Shown here: positions 26,254-34,751 of the stretch, piece after piece
Position numbering within the stretch: the first letter of the stretch is position 1
Layout of the letters: every line of letters begins with the position of its first letter
DNA from: Verrucomicrobiota bacterium
Lineage (GTDB): Bacteria > Verrucomicrobiota > Verrucomicrobiia > Opitutales > Opitutaceae
Assembly (NCBI GenBank): GCA_028293545.1
Contig: JAQGOP010000032.1
Span: 62,001-126,000 of the forward strand
Reading direction: 5' to 3'
Length of the DNA stretch: 64,000 nt
The notes under the pieces: model-generated
Databases searched by the model: none
What the model saw: the letters and a program-made list of their open reading frames with translations, nothing else
What the model was told of the DNA's origin: nothing
Made by a program: the position numbers and the translations under genes

Positions 26254-27273
26254 TCAGAAATCGCGCCCCAGCCTCGCCGCCGCTTCGGCCCACGTCGGCA
26301 ATGCGCGCGAACGCGCCTGGTCGCGCAACTCGCGGCAGCGATCATCGTCGGCCAGAATTTGACGCAGGGCGTCGGCCCACGCGGTGCGATCGTCGACCGT
26401 CACGGGGACGCAGCCTCCCCCGTCCGCATTCTCGCGCAGTACGGGAAGATCGCTGCACACGCAGGGCACGCCCCGCCAAAGCGATTCCAACAGCGGCAGG
26501 CCACATCCTTCCGCCAAGGTCGGAAAAACCGAAACCCGTGCACCGGCGTACAACGCCGCCAGCTCGGCGTCGCCGGCCGCCGCGTGGTACCGCAACCCGG
26601 GAAATTTTCGCTGGAGCTGTTTGATCCGCTTCACGATCGGTTGGCCGAAGTGCGGGTTGACGCGACCGACGAGGTCGAGCTCAAAGGCGATTCCTTGGGT
26701 CCAGAGTTGTTCGCTCACCTCCAGGAGAAGCATCTGGTTCTTGCGCGGCTCGAGAATCCCGACGCTGAGGATGCCGCGCGACAGCGGCGTGGCCCGATCG
26801 ACAACCCCGCGCAGGCGCGCCCCGCCGTCGAAATCCGCCCCCAGCGCGATCACTTCCACCAGGGGAATTTTTCCAAGGCCCTGCCACTTCCAAAAACCCG
26901 CGAGCTCCGCTTGGCTCGCCTTCGATACCGCCCAGACCCGGTCGAATCCCGCCAGCAGTTTCATGTACCCGGGATGACGCGCCACGCTTTGCGGCCAGGT
27001 GATGTGCGGGAATTTTAGCGGGATTGCATCGTGAAAAATCCCGCCTTTCCGCCCCGGCGCGCGCGCGATGAATTCGGTGATCCCGGGGCGCTCAGCCTCC
27101 GAGAAAAGTTCGGCGGTGAAAAACCAATCGTCCGCCGTCATCTTCCGATCCCACGTGGGCCACCGCACCGGCGTGACGCGCCCGCCCAATTCCTGCGCGA
27201 GGCGCGAGCTGACGCGCATCAGTCCGGAACGATGCCCCGCATCCCCGGATTTCGTGACGTCGAAATAGATCAT
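26254..27273 (-). CDS. Family 4 glycosyltransferase
   Basis: A 339-aa GT-B enzyme and paralogue of 23653-24798. It has HRSGLMRVSSRLAQELG, GGIFHDAIPLKFPHITWP, SVGILEPRKNQMLLLEV and VFPTLAEGCGLPLLESLWRGVP, the EX7E donor site. The ATG at 27273 (MIYFDVTKSG) is used because an earlier start would overlap the preceding gene. That gene ends 16 nt upstream on the same strand, so the two are co-transcribed. As the last gene of the lipid-type operon, it may extend the head-group sugar chain. Confidence 0.87.
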   Translation of the reverse strand: MIYFDVTKSGDAGHRSGLMRVSSRLAQELGGRVTPVRWPTWDRKMTADDWFFTAELFSEAERPGITEFIARAPGRKGGIFHDAIPLKFPHITWPQSVARHPGYMKLLAGFDRVWAVSKASQAELAGFWKWQGLGKIPLVEVIALGADFDGGARLRGVVDRATPLSRGILSVGILEPRKNQMLLLEVSEQLWTQGIAFELDLVGRVNPHFGQPIVKRIKQLQRKFPGLRYHAAAGDAELAALYAGARVSVFPTLAEGCGLPLLESLWRGVPCVCSDLPVLRENADGGGCVPVTVDDRTAWADALRQILADDDRCRELRDQARSRALPTWAEAAARLGRDF

Positions 27274-27289
27274 CGCGGCCCTCGTTCGC

Positions 27290-28537
27290 TCAAATTCGCG
27301 CGGCACTCACTGGGGTAGCAATCACCGATTCAGCCACGGTCGCCTCGAAGCGGCGCAACAGGCGTTCCGCGTTTTTGTGGGCGTCGAAATTTTCCTCCAC
27401 CCAACGATGCGCGGCGGCGCGCAATTTTTCGGCGAGGTCATCGTCGGTGGAAAGCTGCCGCAAACCCGCGACCCATGCATCGGGCGAGGTGGCGGGCGCG
27501 ACGAGCCCGGTGACCATGTCCGTGATCGCCTCGGTCGTCGCCGCAACGGGCGAAGTAATCACCAGCGCGCCGATCGACATCGCTTCGGGAATCACGTTGG
27601 GCAAGCCGTCGCGGTCGCCGCTGGGGGCGATGACTCCCGTGTGGAGGAGCGCGTCCGCCCATTCCAACTGGCTCCAGACTTCATGCTGCGGCAGGTGGCC
27701 GGTGAACGACACGAGCGCAGCCACGCCGAGATGGCCGGCGAGGCGCTCGAGTTCGGGCCGCAGCGGTCCGTCGCCGACGATGTGGGCTTCAAAGGGCACC
27801 CGTGCGGCTTGGAGCGCCGCGTAAATCCTGAGCTGATGATCGAGGCCCTTTTTTTCCACCAGGCGCGCCACGCACAGGAGGTGAAGCGGAGTCCGGAGGG
27901 CGCGCAGCGGTTTCAGCGGCGGCAAACGGTCGAGCCCGCGGCGAATGCAGATGATGCGATTCGACGCCAACCCGCGATCGACCAGCGCCCGCCGTCCCAT
28001 TTCGGTCGAGGTGTGGATGAACGCCGCGTGCTCGAGCTTGTCGCGCAGCCACCAGTCGCCGCCGTGCTCGTAGATATCGTAGGCATGTGCGGCCGCGCTG
28101 AAGCGATGGCCATCGAGCCGCCAAAGCAGCCACGCCGCCGTCGCCGGGCCCCCGCCCCACGCTGCATGAACCAACGACGGCGGATGCCGGCGGAACTCGC
28201 GCGCAAACAAGCAGGCGAAACCCGCGCCCAGCATGTTTTCCCAGAAATTGAGCCACGACGGCGGGCGGCGCGTGAGCAGGCCGCGCAGCAGCTGTTTCAG
28301 CACCTCCGGCCGACGGTACGATTCGTAAGGAATCATCCACAGCAGCGTGAGCAGGCGCCATTTGTTGAAGCGCGCGACCGGTATTCCGCGAAAGGAACCG
28401 CCTCCGCCCCACAGCGAATAGAGGCGCATCGAAACCCCGTGGGCCCGCATCGCGATGATTTCCCTCTGGAGGAAAGTCTCCGTGTTCTTCGGGAAGGTGG
28501 TGAACAGGTAGGCGATGACAGGCTTCGAGTCGGGCAA
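27290..28537 (-). CDS. Family 4 glycosyltransferase (colanic acid/exopolysaccharide type)
   Basis: A 415-aa GT-B enzyme. IAYLFTTFPKNTETFLQRE at the N-terminus is characteristic of WcaL/AmsK-like glycosyltransferases. SLVHAAWGGGPATAAWLL and AHAYDIYEHG follow in the acceptor domain. The donor domain has LLCVARLVEKKGLD, HIVGDGPLRPELE and DGLPNVIPEAMSIGALVITS. The gene lies between the MGDG-synthase-like gene (186 nt upstream, with an R2 repeat in the gap) and the GT4 gene 16 nt downstream. In this context it probably adds a sugar to a glycolipid, but a polysaccharide acceptor is also possible. Confidence 0.88.
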   Translation of the reverse strand: MPDSKPVIAYLFTTFPKNTETFLQREIIAMRAHGVSMRLYSLWGGGGSFRGIPVARFNKWRLLTLLWMIPYESYRRPEVLKQLLRGLLTRRPPSWLNFWENMLGAGFACLFAREFRRHPPSLVHAAWGGGPATAAWLLWRLDGHRFSAAAHAYDIYEHGGDWWLRDKLEHAAFIHTSTEMGRRALVDRGLASNRIICIRRGLDRLPPLKPLRALRTPLHLLCVARLVEKKGLDHQLRIYAALQAARVPFEAHIVGDGPLRPELERLAGHLGVAALVSFTGHLPQHEVWSQLEWADALLHTGVIAPSGDRDGLPNVIPEAMSIGALVITSPVAATTEAITDMVTGLVAPATSPDAWVAGLRQLSTDDDLAEKLRAAAHRWVEENFDAHKNAERLLRRFEATVAESVIATPVSAARI

Positions 28538-28701
28538 AGTGGGCGCAAGCTAGAGCGTCAAACGCGTCGCGGCCAAGCGGATTGCGTGGGATCGAGAAAG
28601 CTCGAAGCTTGTTTCGTGAAGGGCCACGAACGATTCCGCTGACTGGAACCTCTTCGTTACCTTCGTTCTCTTCTGTTCAAATGGATCGGAATTCGATCCC
28701 A

Positions 28702-28727
28702 GAGGCGGGTCGGAGGCCGCGCCCTAC
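28702..28727. repeat. Dispersed intergenic repeat, family R2, copy 1
   Basis: This 26-nt segment matches 35168-35193 at 24 of 26 positions. It contains a short hairpin (GGTC-GGA-GGCC) and ends with GCCCTAC. It overlaps the last bases of the MGDG-synthase-like gene, whose stop codon at 28724-28726 lies inside the repeat. Confidence 0.6.
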
Positions 28728-29968
28728 ATGGGGGACCGCGAAAATCCGCTGCTGCTGTTCCCGTTCCCATTCGCGGGCGGAAACGACCGTCGCTTCAACT
28801 TCGCCTTGCCGACCTCGTTGGCCAGCGCGACCAGCTCCTCGATGACCACCGTCGGGTCCTCCACGTACCTCAATTTCAGGAACTGGTCTTTTGTCTTCGC
28901 GTAGGTCCCGGGGTCACCCATCCAACGGTCCATGATCTCGGCGAAATCCTCGCCGCTCTCGACCTTCTCGGATCCGGCGCCGTTGTGGAAAAATTTCCAC
29001 GTCAATTCCTCCTGCGGCATGATCCCGCCAAACGCGTTGAACACGATCGGACACTGGAAATGAAGCGCCTTCGCACAGGTCGTGGTGCCGCCGCGGGTCA
29101 CGATCGCATCGCTCACCTGCATGAGGAGATGGACAATCTCGGAGTAGCCTTCGACGAAGCAATTGAACTCCGGGTGATTCGCGCGCCAGTGCACGAGCTC
29201 GTTGTAGGTGTCCTTGTTTTTCCCGCAGATGATGATGGCCTGCACGCGGTCCGCGTGCTTCACGAGGGCCGGGAGCAGGTCGAGGTGGTTGTTCGCCCCG
29301 TTGCCGCCGGTCGCCAGGAAAACGGTGAAAAGATCCGGGCGCAGCCCGAGTTTTTTCTCCCGGTAGGCGCCCGCGTCCTTCGGCGCGATCACCTCCAAGT
29401 GCGCGCGCGGCGTCATGAGCGATCCGCGCACCCGCACTTTTTCCGCGGAAATCCCCTTGCTCACCGCGAAGTCGCGGGCGGTGGGCGTGCGGGAAATGTA
29501 GAGGTCGACGCTCGGCTCGATCCAATTGCGCGAGTAACCCCAGCCGCCGGAAAACTCGCCGCAATAGGTGGCGCATCGCACGCGCGCCGGCCCGAGCAAT
29601 TTCCGGGAGAGCTGGAAATATCCGCGGTTGAGGCAATCGTGCACGCTGAACACGAGGTGCGGGCGGTAGTCGCGCACCACCTTTTCGTAATAGCCGGCGC
29701 CGAAGGTGACGCGGCTGCGGTTCAGGTAACTCAGGACTTCGACGATCGTGTAGAACCAGATGTGCACCCACGGCGCGGCGCGCTGGATTCGATTGTAGAA
29801 ATTCACGCCGGTGCGATTCACCACCGAGGATTTCTCGAGCATCTGCTCGATGCGGACATCGACGTCATGCCGGTACAGCTGGAAGCACCATTCCGCGAAG
29901 GCCTCGGCGCGGGCATCGTGGCCGCCGCCGGTGCTGGAGGTCAGGACTAGGATCCGGATTTTTGACAT
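28724..29968 (-). CDS. MGDG synthase-like glycolipid glycosyltransferase (GT28)
   Basis: A 414-aa protein. The N-terminus ILVLTSSTGGGHDARAEAFA is the signature of the MGDG_synth domain (UgtP, MurG-like, plant MGD1). The C-terminal GT28 half has VFLATGGNGANNHLDLL, IIICGKNKDTYNEL and DAIVTRGGTTTCAKALHFQCPIV, the donor-binding loop. Members attach galactose, glucose or GlcNAc to diacylglycerol or other lipids at the inner membrane face. It lies 2 nt after the SDR gene and in one unit with the ketosynthase gene, so its acceptor is probably a lipid made by this locus. The last 15 residues (NGNGNSSSGFSRSPM) are low-complexity and the stop codon lies within a repeat. Confidence 0.87.
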   Translation of the reverse strand: MSKIRILVLTSSTGGGHDARAEAFAEWCFQLYRHDVDVRIEQMLEKSSVVNRTGVNFYNRIQRAAPWVHIWFYTIVEVLSYLNRSRVTFGAGYYEKVVRDYRPHLVFSVHDCLNRGYFQLSRKLLGPARVRCATYCGEFSGGWGYSRNWIEPSVDLYISRTPTARDFAVSKGISAEKVRVRGSLMTPRAHLEVIAPKDAGAYREKKLGLRPDLFTVFLATGGNGANNHLDLLPALVKHADRVQAIIICGKNKDTYNELVHWRANHPEFNCFVEGYSEIVHLLMQVSDAIVTRGGTTTCAKALHFQCPIVFNAFGGIMPQEELTWKFFHNGAGSEKVESGEDFAEIMDRWMGDPGTYAKTKDQFLKLRYVEDPTVVIEELVALANEVGKAKLKRRSFPPANGNGNSSSGFSRSPM

Positions 29969-29970
29969 GC

Positions 29971-30816
29971 TCAGTTAACGTCGAAGTAGCCGGCTTGGAT
30001 TCGCCGCCGCAGGTTCAGCGTGCCAAACCGCGCCAGGAACGGCGCCACCACCGCTTGGAAAAATCTCCCGGTCCGCACGGTTCCACTGCGGCCCTTGAGC
30101 AATGCGCGTCGCACCGACGCCGCAGCGTGATCCGGCTCCGGCCCGGACTTCATCATCTTGTCGAACGCGGCCCAGGCCCGGCCCACCCGGAGCGTCGCGG
30201 CGCCGGCGGAGGGCCGTCGAACGGAGGCTTCGAAATCCGTCCGGTAATCGCCAGGTCTCACGTCGAGGATGACAATCCCCGACCCCGCAACCTCTATCAT
30301 GAGGCTCTCATTCAACGCGCTCAGCCCGGCTTTCACGACGTTGTAGGCGCTCTGGAACGGCAGGGGGAATTCCGCCGCCAGCGAGGAAATGTTCACGAGC
30401 GCCCCTTTGCGCGAGCCCGCGGCGCGGGAATGAAATCCCCGCAGCGCCGCGTGCGAGAGCCGCGCCGTGTTGATGAGCATGACCTCGACCTGCTCCCGCC
30501 ACATCGCGAAGTCCGTGGCGGTAAACTCGCCGAAGACCCCGTAGCCCGCGTTGTTCACCACGAGATCGAAGCCGCTGGCGGATTCCTCGGCGCGATGGAA
30601 AATCGCTTCGGCGTGATCGCCGTCGCGCAGGTCCAGGGCGACGCCCGTGAAGCCAGGGAAGCCGGCGAGCGGCGCGAGCCGGGACGTGTCGCGCGCGGTG
30701 CCCCACACGCGGACGCCGTCGTTGAGGAGCATTTCCGCGAAGGCGCGCCCGAGGCCGGTGCTGGCGCCCGTGACGAAGGCCGTGCGGTAGTGGTCGGAAA
30801 CGCGCGGGGCGGTCAC
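29971..30816 (-). CDS. Short-chain dehydrogenase/reductase, candidate 3-keto-lipid reductase
   Basis: A 281-aa classical SDR with TGASTGLGRAFA (cofactor site, residues 16-27), VVNNAGYGVFGEF, NISSLAAEFP (catalytic Ser) and YNVVK (Tyr158, Lys162). The start is GTG at 30816, 2 nt after the ketosynthase stop codon; no ATG in frame precedes the cofactor motif. Tight coupling with the beta-ketoacyl synthase upstream suggests it reduces a 3-keto group, either of a 3-ketoacyl-ACP or of the 3-keto product of the AOS enzyme (like 3-ketosphinganine reductase). Both are inference. The C-terminal extension of about 70 residues is longer than in FabG and fits membrane-associated lipid SDRs. Confidence 0.84.
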   Translation of the reverse strand: MTAPRVSDHYRTAFVTGASTGLGRAFAEMLLNDGVRVWGTARDTSRLAPLAGFPGFTGVALDLRDGDHAEAIFHRAEESASGFDLVVNNAGYGVFGEFTATDFAMWREQVEVMLINTARLSHAALRGFHSRAAGSRKGALVNISSLAAEFPLPFQSAYNVVKAGLSALNESLMIEVAGSGIVILDVRPGDYRTDFEASVRRPSAGAATLRVGRAWAAFDKMMKSGPEPDHAAASVRRALLKGRSGTVRTGRFFQAVVAPFLARFGTLNLRRRIQAGYFDVN

Positions 30817-30818
30817 GG

Positions 30819-32081
30819 TTAGCTGGCTTTCTTGAACACGAGCGAAACGTTCGCGCCGCCGAAGCCGCTGACGTTGTTGAGGACCACGCCCGGCTGCGCC
30901 GACAGCGTCGACCGAATGATATTCAGGCCTTCGCACTCCGGGTCGAGGCGAGTGATGTGGGCCGAGCCCGGCATGAAACCATCGCGGATCGCGAGCGCGC
31001 AGAACCCGCTTTCCATTGCGCCCGCGAGGGAAAGCCCATGGCCGGTGAGCGACTTCGTGCTGCTGATCGCCGGACGTGCGGCCGGCGTCGTGAAAATGGC
31101 CTTGAGCGCCCGCGCCTCCGAGGCGTCTCCAATCGGCGTCGAGGTCGCGTGGGCGTTGACGTAATCCACGCCCTCGGGTTCCACGCCCGTGATCCTCAGC
31201 GCGTTTTTCATCGCGGCGCGCAGGCCGTGCCCATCGGGATGCGAAATCGCGACATTGTGCCCATCCGAGGCCTGTCCCCATCCGAGTACTTCGCAGTAAG
31301 GCGTGGCGTGGCGCCGGATCATTTCGTCCTCGGTTTCCATCACCAGGACCACGCCGCCGCCCGTGCCAACGAAGCCGTCGCGCGCCACATCGAACGGCCG
31401 CGAGGCGAGGTCCGGATCGGTCTGGAGCGAAAGCGCGCGCATGCCGGCGAAGGGAAGAATCGCATCGGTGTTTCCATCCTCCGCGCCCACGACGAACATC
31501 CGTTTTTGGCGGCCGAGGATGAGGTCGTCGAAGGCGAACCCCAGCGCATGCGACGATGAAGCGCAGGCCGATGCGAAGCCGCAGGACGTGCCTTTGATTT
31601 TAAAATGAGCGACGAGGTTGAACTGCACCGTCCCGGAAATCGAAGCGACGATCCCGAGCGGCGAGCAACGCATCACTCCTTGCGTGTGCATGCGGTGCAG
31701 CATGTGGCCCATGAGAAACGGCGAGCCGCCGGAAGCGGCGTAGAGGCCGGTGTCAGGATTCGAGACGTCGGCCTCGTCCAGGCGGGCGTCGGCGATCGCC
31801 TGCTGCATCGCACACCAGGCGTAGACGCCATGCGGCGCCATCCCACGGATGATTTCCCGCCGGATCGAATACGGCGCGGGAAACGTCCAGTCCTCGGGAT
31901 CGGTCGACTCCATGGAAAATCCGCGCACCGGCGCCGCGATCTTGACCGGGATGGAAGGATCCTGGAAAGGCGCGTAGCGTTCGAACCCGTGGCGCAGCTC
32001 GCGCAGGCTCGTGGTCACGTTCGCCGCGTCGTTGCCGATGCTAGTGATGAAACCGAGTCCGGTGATAAAAACCCTGGGCAT
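30819..32081 (-). CDS. Beta-ketoacyl-ACP synthase (KAS I/II family)
   Basis: A 420-aa thiolase-fold condensing enzyme. RVFITGLGFITSIGND is the start of KAS II-type proteins. The catalytic triad is intact: Cys173 in ASACASSSHALG, His311 in VNAHATSTPIGD and His348 in TKSLTGHGLSLAG. GTGGGVVLVMET and NNVSGFGGANVSLVF are also family motifs. It elongates an acyl-ACP with malonyl-ACP. The genomic setting, between an ACP-dehydratase fusion and an SDR plus a lipid glycosyltransferase, argues for a dedicated lipid and not general fatty acid synthesis, where FabF would sit with fabD/fabG/acpP. The gap to the ACP gene is 350 nt and holds a duplication. Confidence 0.93.
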   Translation of the reverse strand: MPRVFITGLGFITSIGNDAANVTTSLRELRHGFERYAPFQDPSIPVKIAAPVRGFSMESTDPEDWTFPAPYSIRREIIRGMAPHGVYAWCAMQQAIADARLDEADVSNPDTGLYAASGGSPFLMGHMLHRMHTQGVMRCSPLGIVASISGTVQFNLVAHFKIKGTSCGFASACASSSHALGFAFDDLILGRQKRMFVVGAEDGNTDAILPFAGMRALSLQTDPDLASRPFDVARDGFVGTGGGVVLVMETEDEMIRRHATPYCEVLGWGQASDGHNVAISHPDGHGLRAAMKNALRITGVEPEGVDYVNAHATSTPIGDASEARALKAIFTTPAARPAISSTKSLTGHGLSLAGAMESGFCALAIRDGFMPGSAHITRLDPECEGLNIIRSTLSAQPGVVLNNVSGFGGANVSLVFKKAS

Positions 32082-32180
32082 GCGGACAAAGTGAACGTAA
32101 CGAGTAGGAACGTTTCAACTGCGGAGTCTTTAATTGCGGATTTCGGATTGAGGATTGTGGATCGGCTTCCAGCGCCCAAT

Positions 32181-32440
32181 CCGGCGGTGGGTTTCGTGGG
32201 TTTGACGGCGCGGTTGCTCTAGCGTCGGAGGCGACACCGCACTCACCCCGGATCGGCCGCTAGCCCACTCTCCGCAATTCGAAATCCGCAATCCGAAATT
32301 GCTCTGCGTTTCCGGCGGTGGGTTTCGTGGGTTTAACGGCGCGGTTGCTCCAGCGTCGGAGGCAACACCGCACTCACCCGGATCGGCCGCTAGCCCTTTC
32401 TCCGCAATCCGAAATCCGCAATCCGAAATTGCTATGCGTT
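32181..32440. repeat. 131-bp near-perfect tandem duplication in the KAS/ACP-dehydratase gap
   Basis: Two head-to-tail copies begin at 32181 and 32312. They differ by a handful of single bases and one deleted C. Each copy begins CCGGCGGTGGGTTTCGTGGG and ends in a run of CCGCAATCCGAAATCCGC-type elements followed by GCTCTGCGTT or GCTATGCGTT. The second copy runs into the 3' end of the ACP-dehydratase gene, whose stop codon is at 32432. The gene-free part of the gap (32082-32431) otherwise holds only more of the GGATT-rich element at 32128-32160. I see no reading frame or terminator in it. Confidence 0.85.
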
Positions 32441-33412
32441 CACTGCCGCGCGCAAAGGCGTCGGCGAGTGCGTGCCATTCGATCCGTTTGGCTTCGCGGC
32501 GATCGCCGCGGCCACCGGGATCGGCTGGCTGGGCGCTTCGGCAAATCCAAAAGTCATCGTGATTTCCTCGGCGATCGCGGCCTTTTCCTGGCCCACGCGA
32601 ATCGCGCCCTCAAACGTCGCCAGCGGCATTTTCATGCGCTTGGGCTTGATCGAAAGCGTAAGGATATCCCCGGGACGGCATACGCGATGGGCGCGGACGC
32701 CCTCGCAACCCGTGAAGAAAATCGTGTTCGGGCTGATGACCTTGCCTGGCTCCGTCGCGGCGCCCTCGAGGAGAAACAACACTGCGAGTTGGCCCAGCGC
32801 TTCGAGCATGATCGACGCCGGCATCACCGGGTTGTCCTTGAAATGCCCCTGGAGGAAAAATTCCTGGCCCGTGATCTTGTACTTTCCGTTGGCTCCGCTG
32901 GAGCTCACCGAGGCCTCGTTCAGGAAAAGGAACGGGGGCTGGATCGGCATCACGGCCGCGATCTGCTCGATCGGGAGAAACTTCGTCGGCTTCGGCAGTT
33001 CCATGCCGCGCACTTTGCAATCGATGAAAGTCTTGACGTCGCCGACCGTGCGAAGATTCCGCAACTCGTCGTTGTTAATCGACATTTGGAGAACGTCTTC
33101 AACCAGGATGACGATTTCCATCATCGTGAGCGAATCCACGCCCAAATCCTCGATCAGCCGGAGGTCGTCGTCCGCATCTTTTAATTTTATGCGCAGGTCC
33201 GGTTCCACGAAGCGCTCGATCACGCCGATTACGACGGCCGGCAAATGCTCGGGATTCCCGGTCTTCCGGAACTGAACCGCGGCTTCAAACGTCGAGGGCG
33301 AGCAACGCTTAAGTGCTTCGCGCAGAGCGGATTCATCCTCCGGGGCAAACGGTTTGGCTGGAAGGACAAACGGTTTGTTGGAGCTTTGGTGAGATTGAAC
33401 GGCTTCTGGCAT
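32432..33412 (-). CDS. Acyl carrier protein-FabZ-like dehydratase didomain protein
   Basis: A 326-aa fusion. After a 60-residue leader there is an ACP domain with DLGVDSLTMMEI, where Ser94 is the phosphopantetheine site, followed by EDVLQMSINNDEL. Residues about 150-292 are a hot-dog fold of FabA/FabZ type: MPIQPPFLFLNEA, then GHFKDNPVMPASIMLEALGQ with the catalytic pair His190 and Glu204. The usual HFP is HFK here. The last 35 residues are Ala/Pro-rich. Such a protein could carry and dehydrate its own beta-hydroxyacyl chain. It is probably first in the lipid-type operon and divergent (175 nt) from the GT4/thioesterase pair. Ordinary FabZ is about 150 aa without an ACP. Confidence 0.87.
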   Translation of the reverse strand: MPEAVQSHQSSNKPFVLPAKPFAPEDESALREALKRCSPSTFEAAVQFRKTGNPEHLPAVVIGVIERFVEPDLRIKLKDADDDLRLIEDLGVDSLTMMEIVILVEDVLQMSINNDELRNLRTVGDVKTFIDCKVRGMELPKPTKFLPIEQIAAVMPIQPPFLFLNEASVSSSGANGKYKITGQEFFLQGHFKDNPVMPASIMLEALGQLAVLFLLEGAATEPGKVISPNTIFFTGCEGVRAHRVCRPGDILTLSIKPKRMKMPLATFEGAIRVGQEKAAIAEEITMTFGFAEAPSQPIPVAAAIAAKPNGSNGTHSPTPLRAAVNA

Positions 33413-33587
33413 TGCCCGGTCTTTGTATGTTACGGGGTGTCGGAATGTAAACCCATTTTTTGTAGGCTGAGACGCATCCCCATGTGTCGATCTGACGTTT
33501 GGTTCCGCATTTTAGTTCGGTCGTCCTGTTCGCCGCGCTTGCCAGTCATCCGGCGCAAACCTTAATCGGGAAAATTGTACTGAACGC

Positions 33588-34751
33588 ATGAGCGTCGCCT
33601 CCCCTACCAGCCTTTCAACTGCGCCGATTTTTCTCATCACGCATGAGTTTTACCCAATGCGGGGAGGCATTGCGACGTTCACCGAGGAGATCGCCAGGGC
33701 CACCGCCGGCCTCGGCTTCGATGTCGAAGTTTGGGCCCAGTCCGCCCCACCCCAGGTCGAAAAACGGTGGCCCTTCCGCCTTCGCCGCCTGCCGCTCAAA
33801 GGCAGCCACGATCTCTGGTGCCAGGTCCGCCTCGCCGCCCAGCTGATCCGCGCGCGCCGGCAACTTCGCCACGCGATCGTCTACCTGCCCGAGCCGGGGC
33901 CGATGATGACGATGATGCTGCTCCAGTTCTTCCATGCGTTTCGCCCGCGGCGGCTGGTCCTGACGTTCCACGGTTCCGAGATCCTGAAATTTTCCGGCAG
34001 TCCCATCCGGCGCTGGCTCGCGCGACGGCTCATCGGCCACGCGGCGCGCGTCAGCACCCTCACGAATTACACGCAGGAACTGCTCTTGAATTCGTTCCCG
34101 GAGGCCGCGGATAAAATTTTCCTCACGCCCGGGGCGCTGCGCACCGACCTCGTCGTGGTCCCGCCGAAACCGATTCGGTCGAAGAAAAAGATCATCGTGC
34201 TCACCGTGGGCCGCCTCCATCCGCGGAAGGGCCAGCTCCTCACGTTGCATGCGCTCCAGACGCTCGATCCCGCGGTCCGCACGCGTCTCGAATACTGGAT
34301 CGTGGGCAGCCGCAGCAAAGGCAGCTACGAAGAAACGCTCCGCCAGGCCGCGGACGGCGTGGATTTTCCGGTCAAGTTCCTCGGCAACCTTCCCGACGAC
34401 GAACTCGCGGAGATTTACGAACAGGCCGACATCTTCGCCATGACGAGTGTCAATCACGGGCAAAGCGTGGAAGGATTCGGGTTGGTCTATCTAGAAGCCG
34501 CGGCGCACGGTTTGCCGGTGGTGGCGCACGATGTCGGAGGCGTTTCCGAAGCGGTCAACGACGGCGTCACCGGCCTGCTCGTTCTCCCAAACCGTCCCGC
34601 GCAGTTGGCAGCCGCGTTCGAACGCCTGATCCACGACGAGACGCTGCGCCACCGCATGGGCGAAGCCGGGCGCGAATGGGCGGGGCGCAATTGCTGGAAG
34701 CAATCCGCCGAAGCGTTGTTTGGCAGCGCGGAATCGCCCCCGGCTTCATGA
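33588..34751 (+). CDS. Family 4 glycosyltransferase (PimB/MshA-like)
   Basis: A 387-aa GT-B enzyme. FLITHEFYPMRGGIATFTEE marks the acceptor-domain GGIA loop. LTFHGSEILKFSG, VLTVGRLHPRKGQLLTL and HGQSVEGFGLVYLEAAAHGLPVVAHDVGG (EX7E) follow. The pattern is that of phosphatidylinositol mannosyltransferase-type and other GT4 enzymes. It overlaps the thioesterase gene by the 4-nt ATGA, so the two are translationally coupled. It is divergent from the ACP-dehydratase gene, which suggests a shared regulatory region at 33413-33587. A lipid acceptor is plausible; the sugar is unknown. Confidence 0.88.
   Translation: MSVASPTSLSTAPIFLITHEFYPMRGGIATFTEEIARATAGLGFDVEVWAQSAPPQVEKRWPFRLRRLPLKGSHDLWCQVRLAAQLIRARRQLRHAIVYLPEPGPMMTMMLLQFFHAFRPRRLVLTFHGSEILKFSGSPIRRWLARRLIGHAARVSTLTNYTQELLLNSFPEAADKIFLTPGALRTDLVVVPPKPIRSKKKIIVLTVGRLHPRKGQLLTLHALQTLDPAVRTRLEYWIVGSRSKGSYEETLRQAADGVDFPVKFLGNLPDDELAEIYEQADIFAMTSVNHGQSVEGFGLVYLEAAAHGLPVVAHDVGGVSEAVNDGVTGLLVLPNRPAQLAAAFERLIHDETLRHRMGEAGREWAGRNCWKQSAEALFGSAESPPAS

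Noticed and set aside
32181..32440. The tandem repeat as a CRISPR array
   Set aside because: Two units of 131 bp with no short repeat/unique spacer structure and no cas genes.
33413..33587. A promoter with TTGnnn/TATnnT boxes in the divergent gap
   Set aside because: The gap must contain promoters, but no convincing pair of boxes at proper spacing could be picked without expression data.
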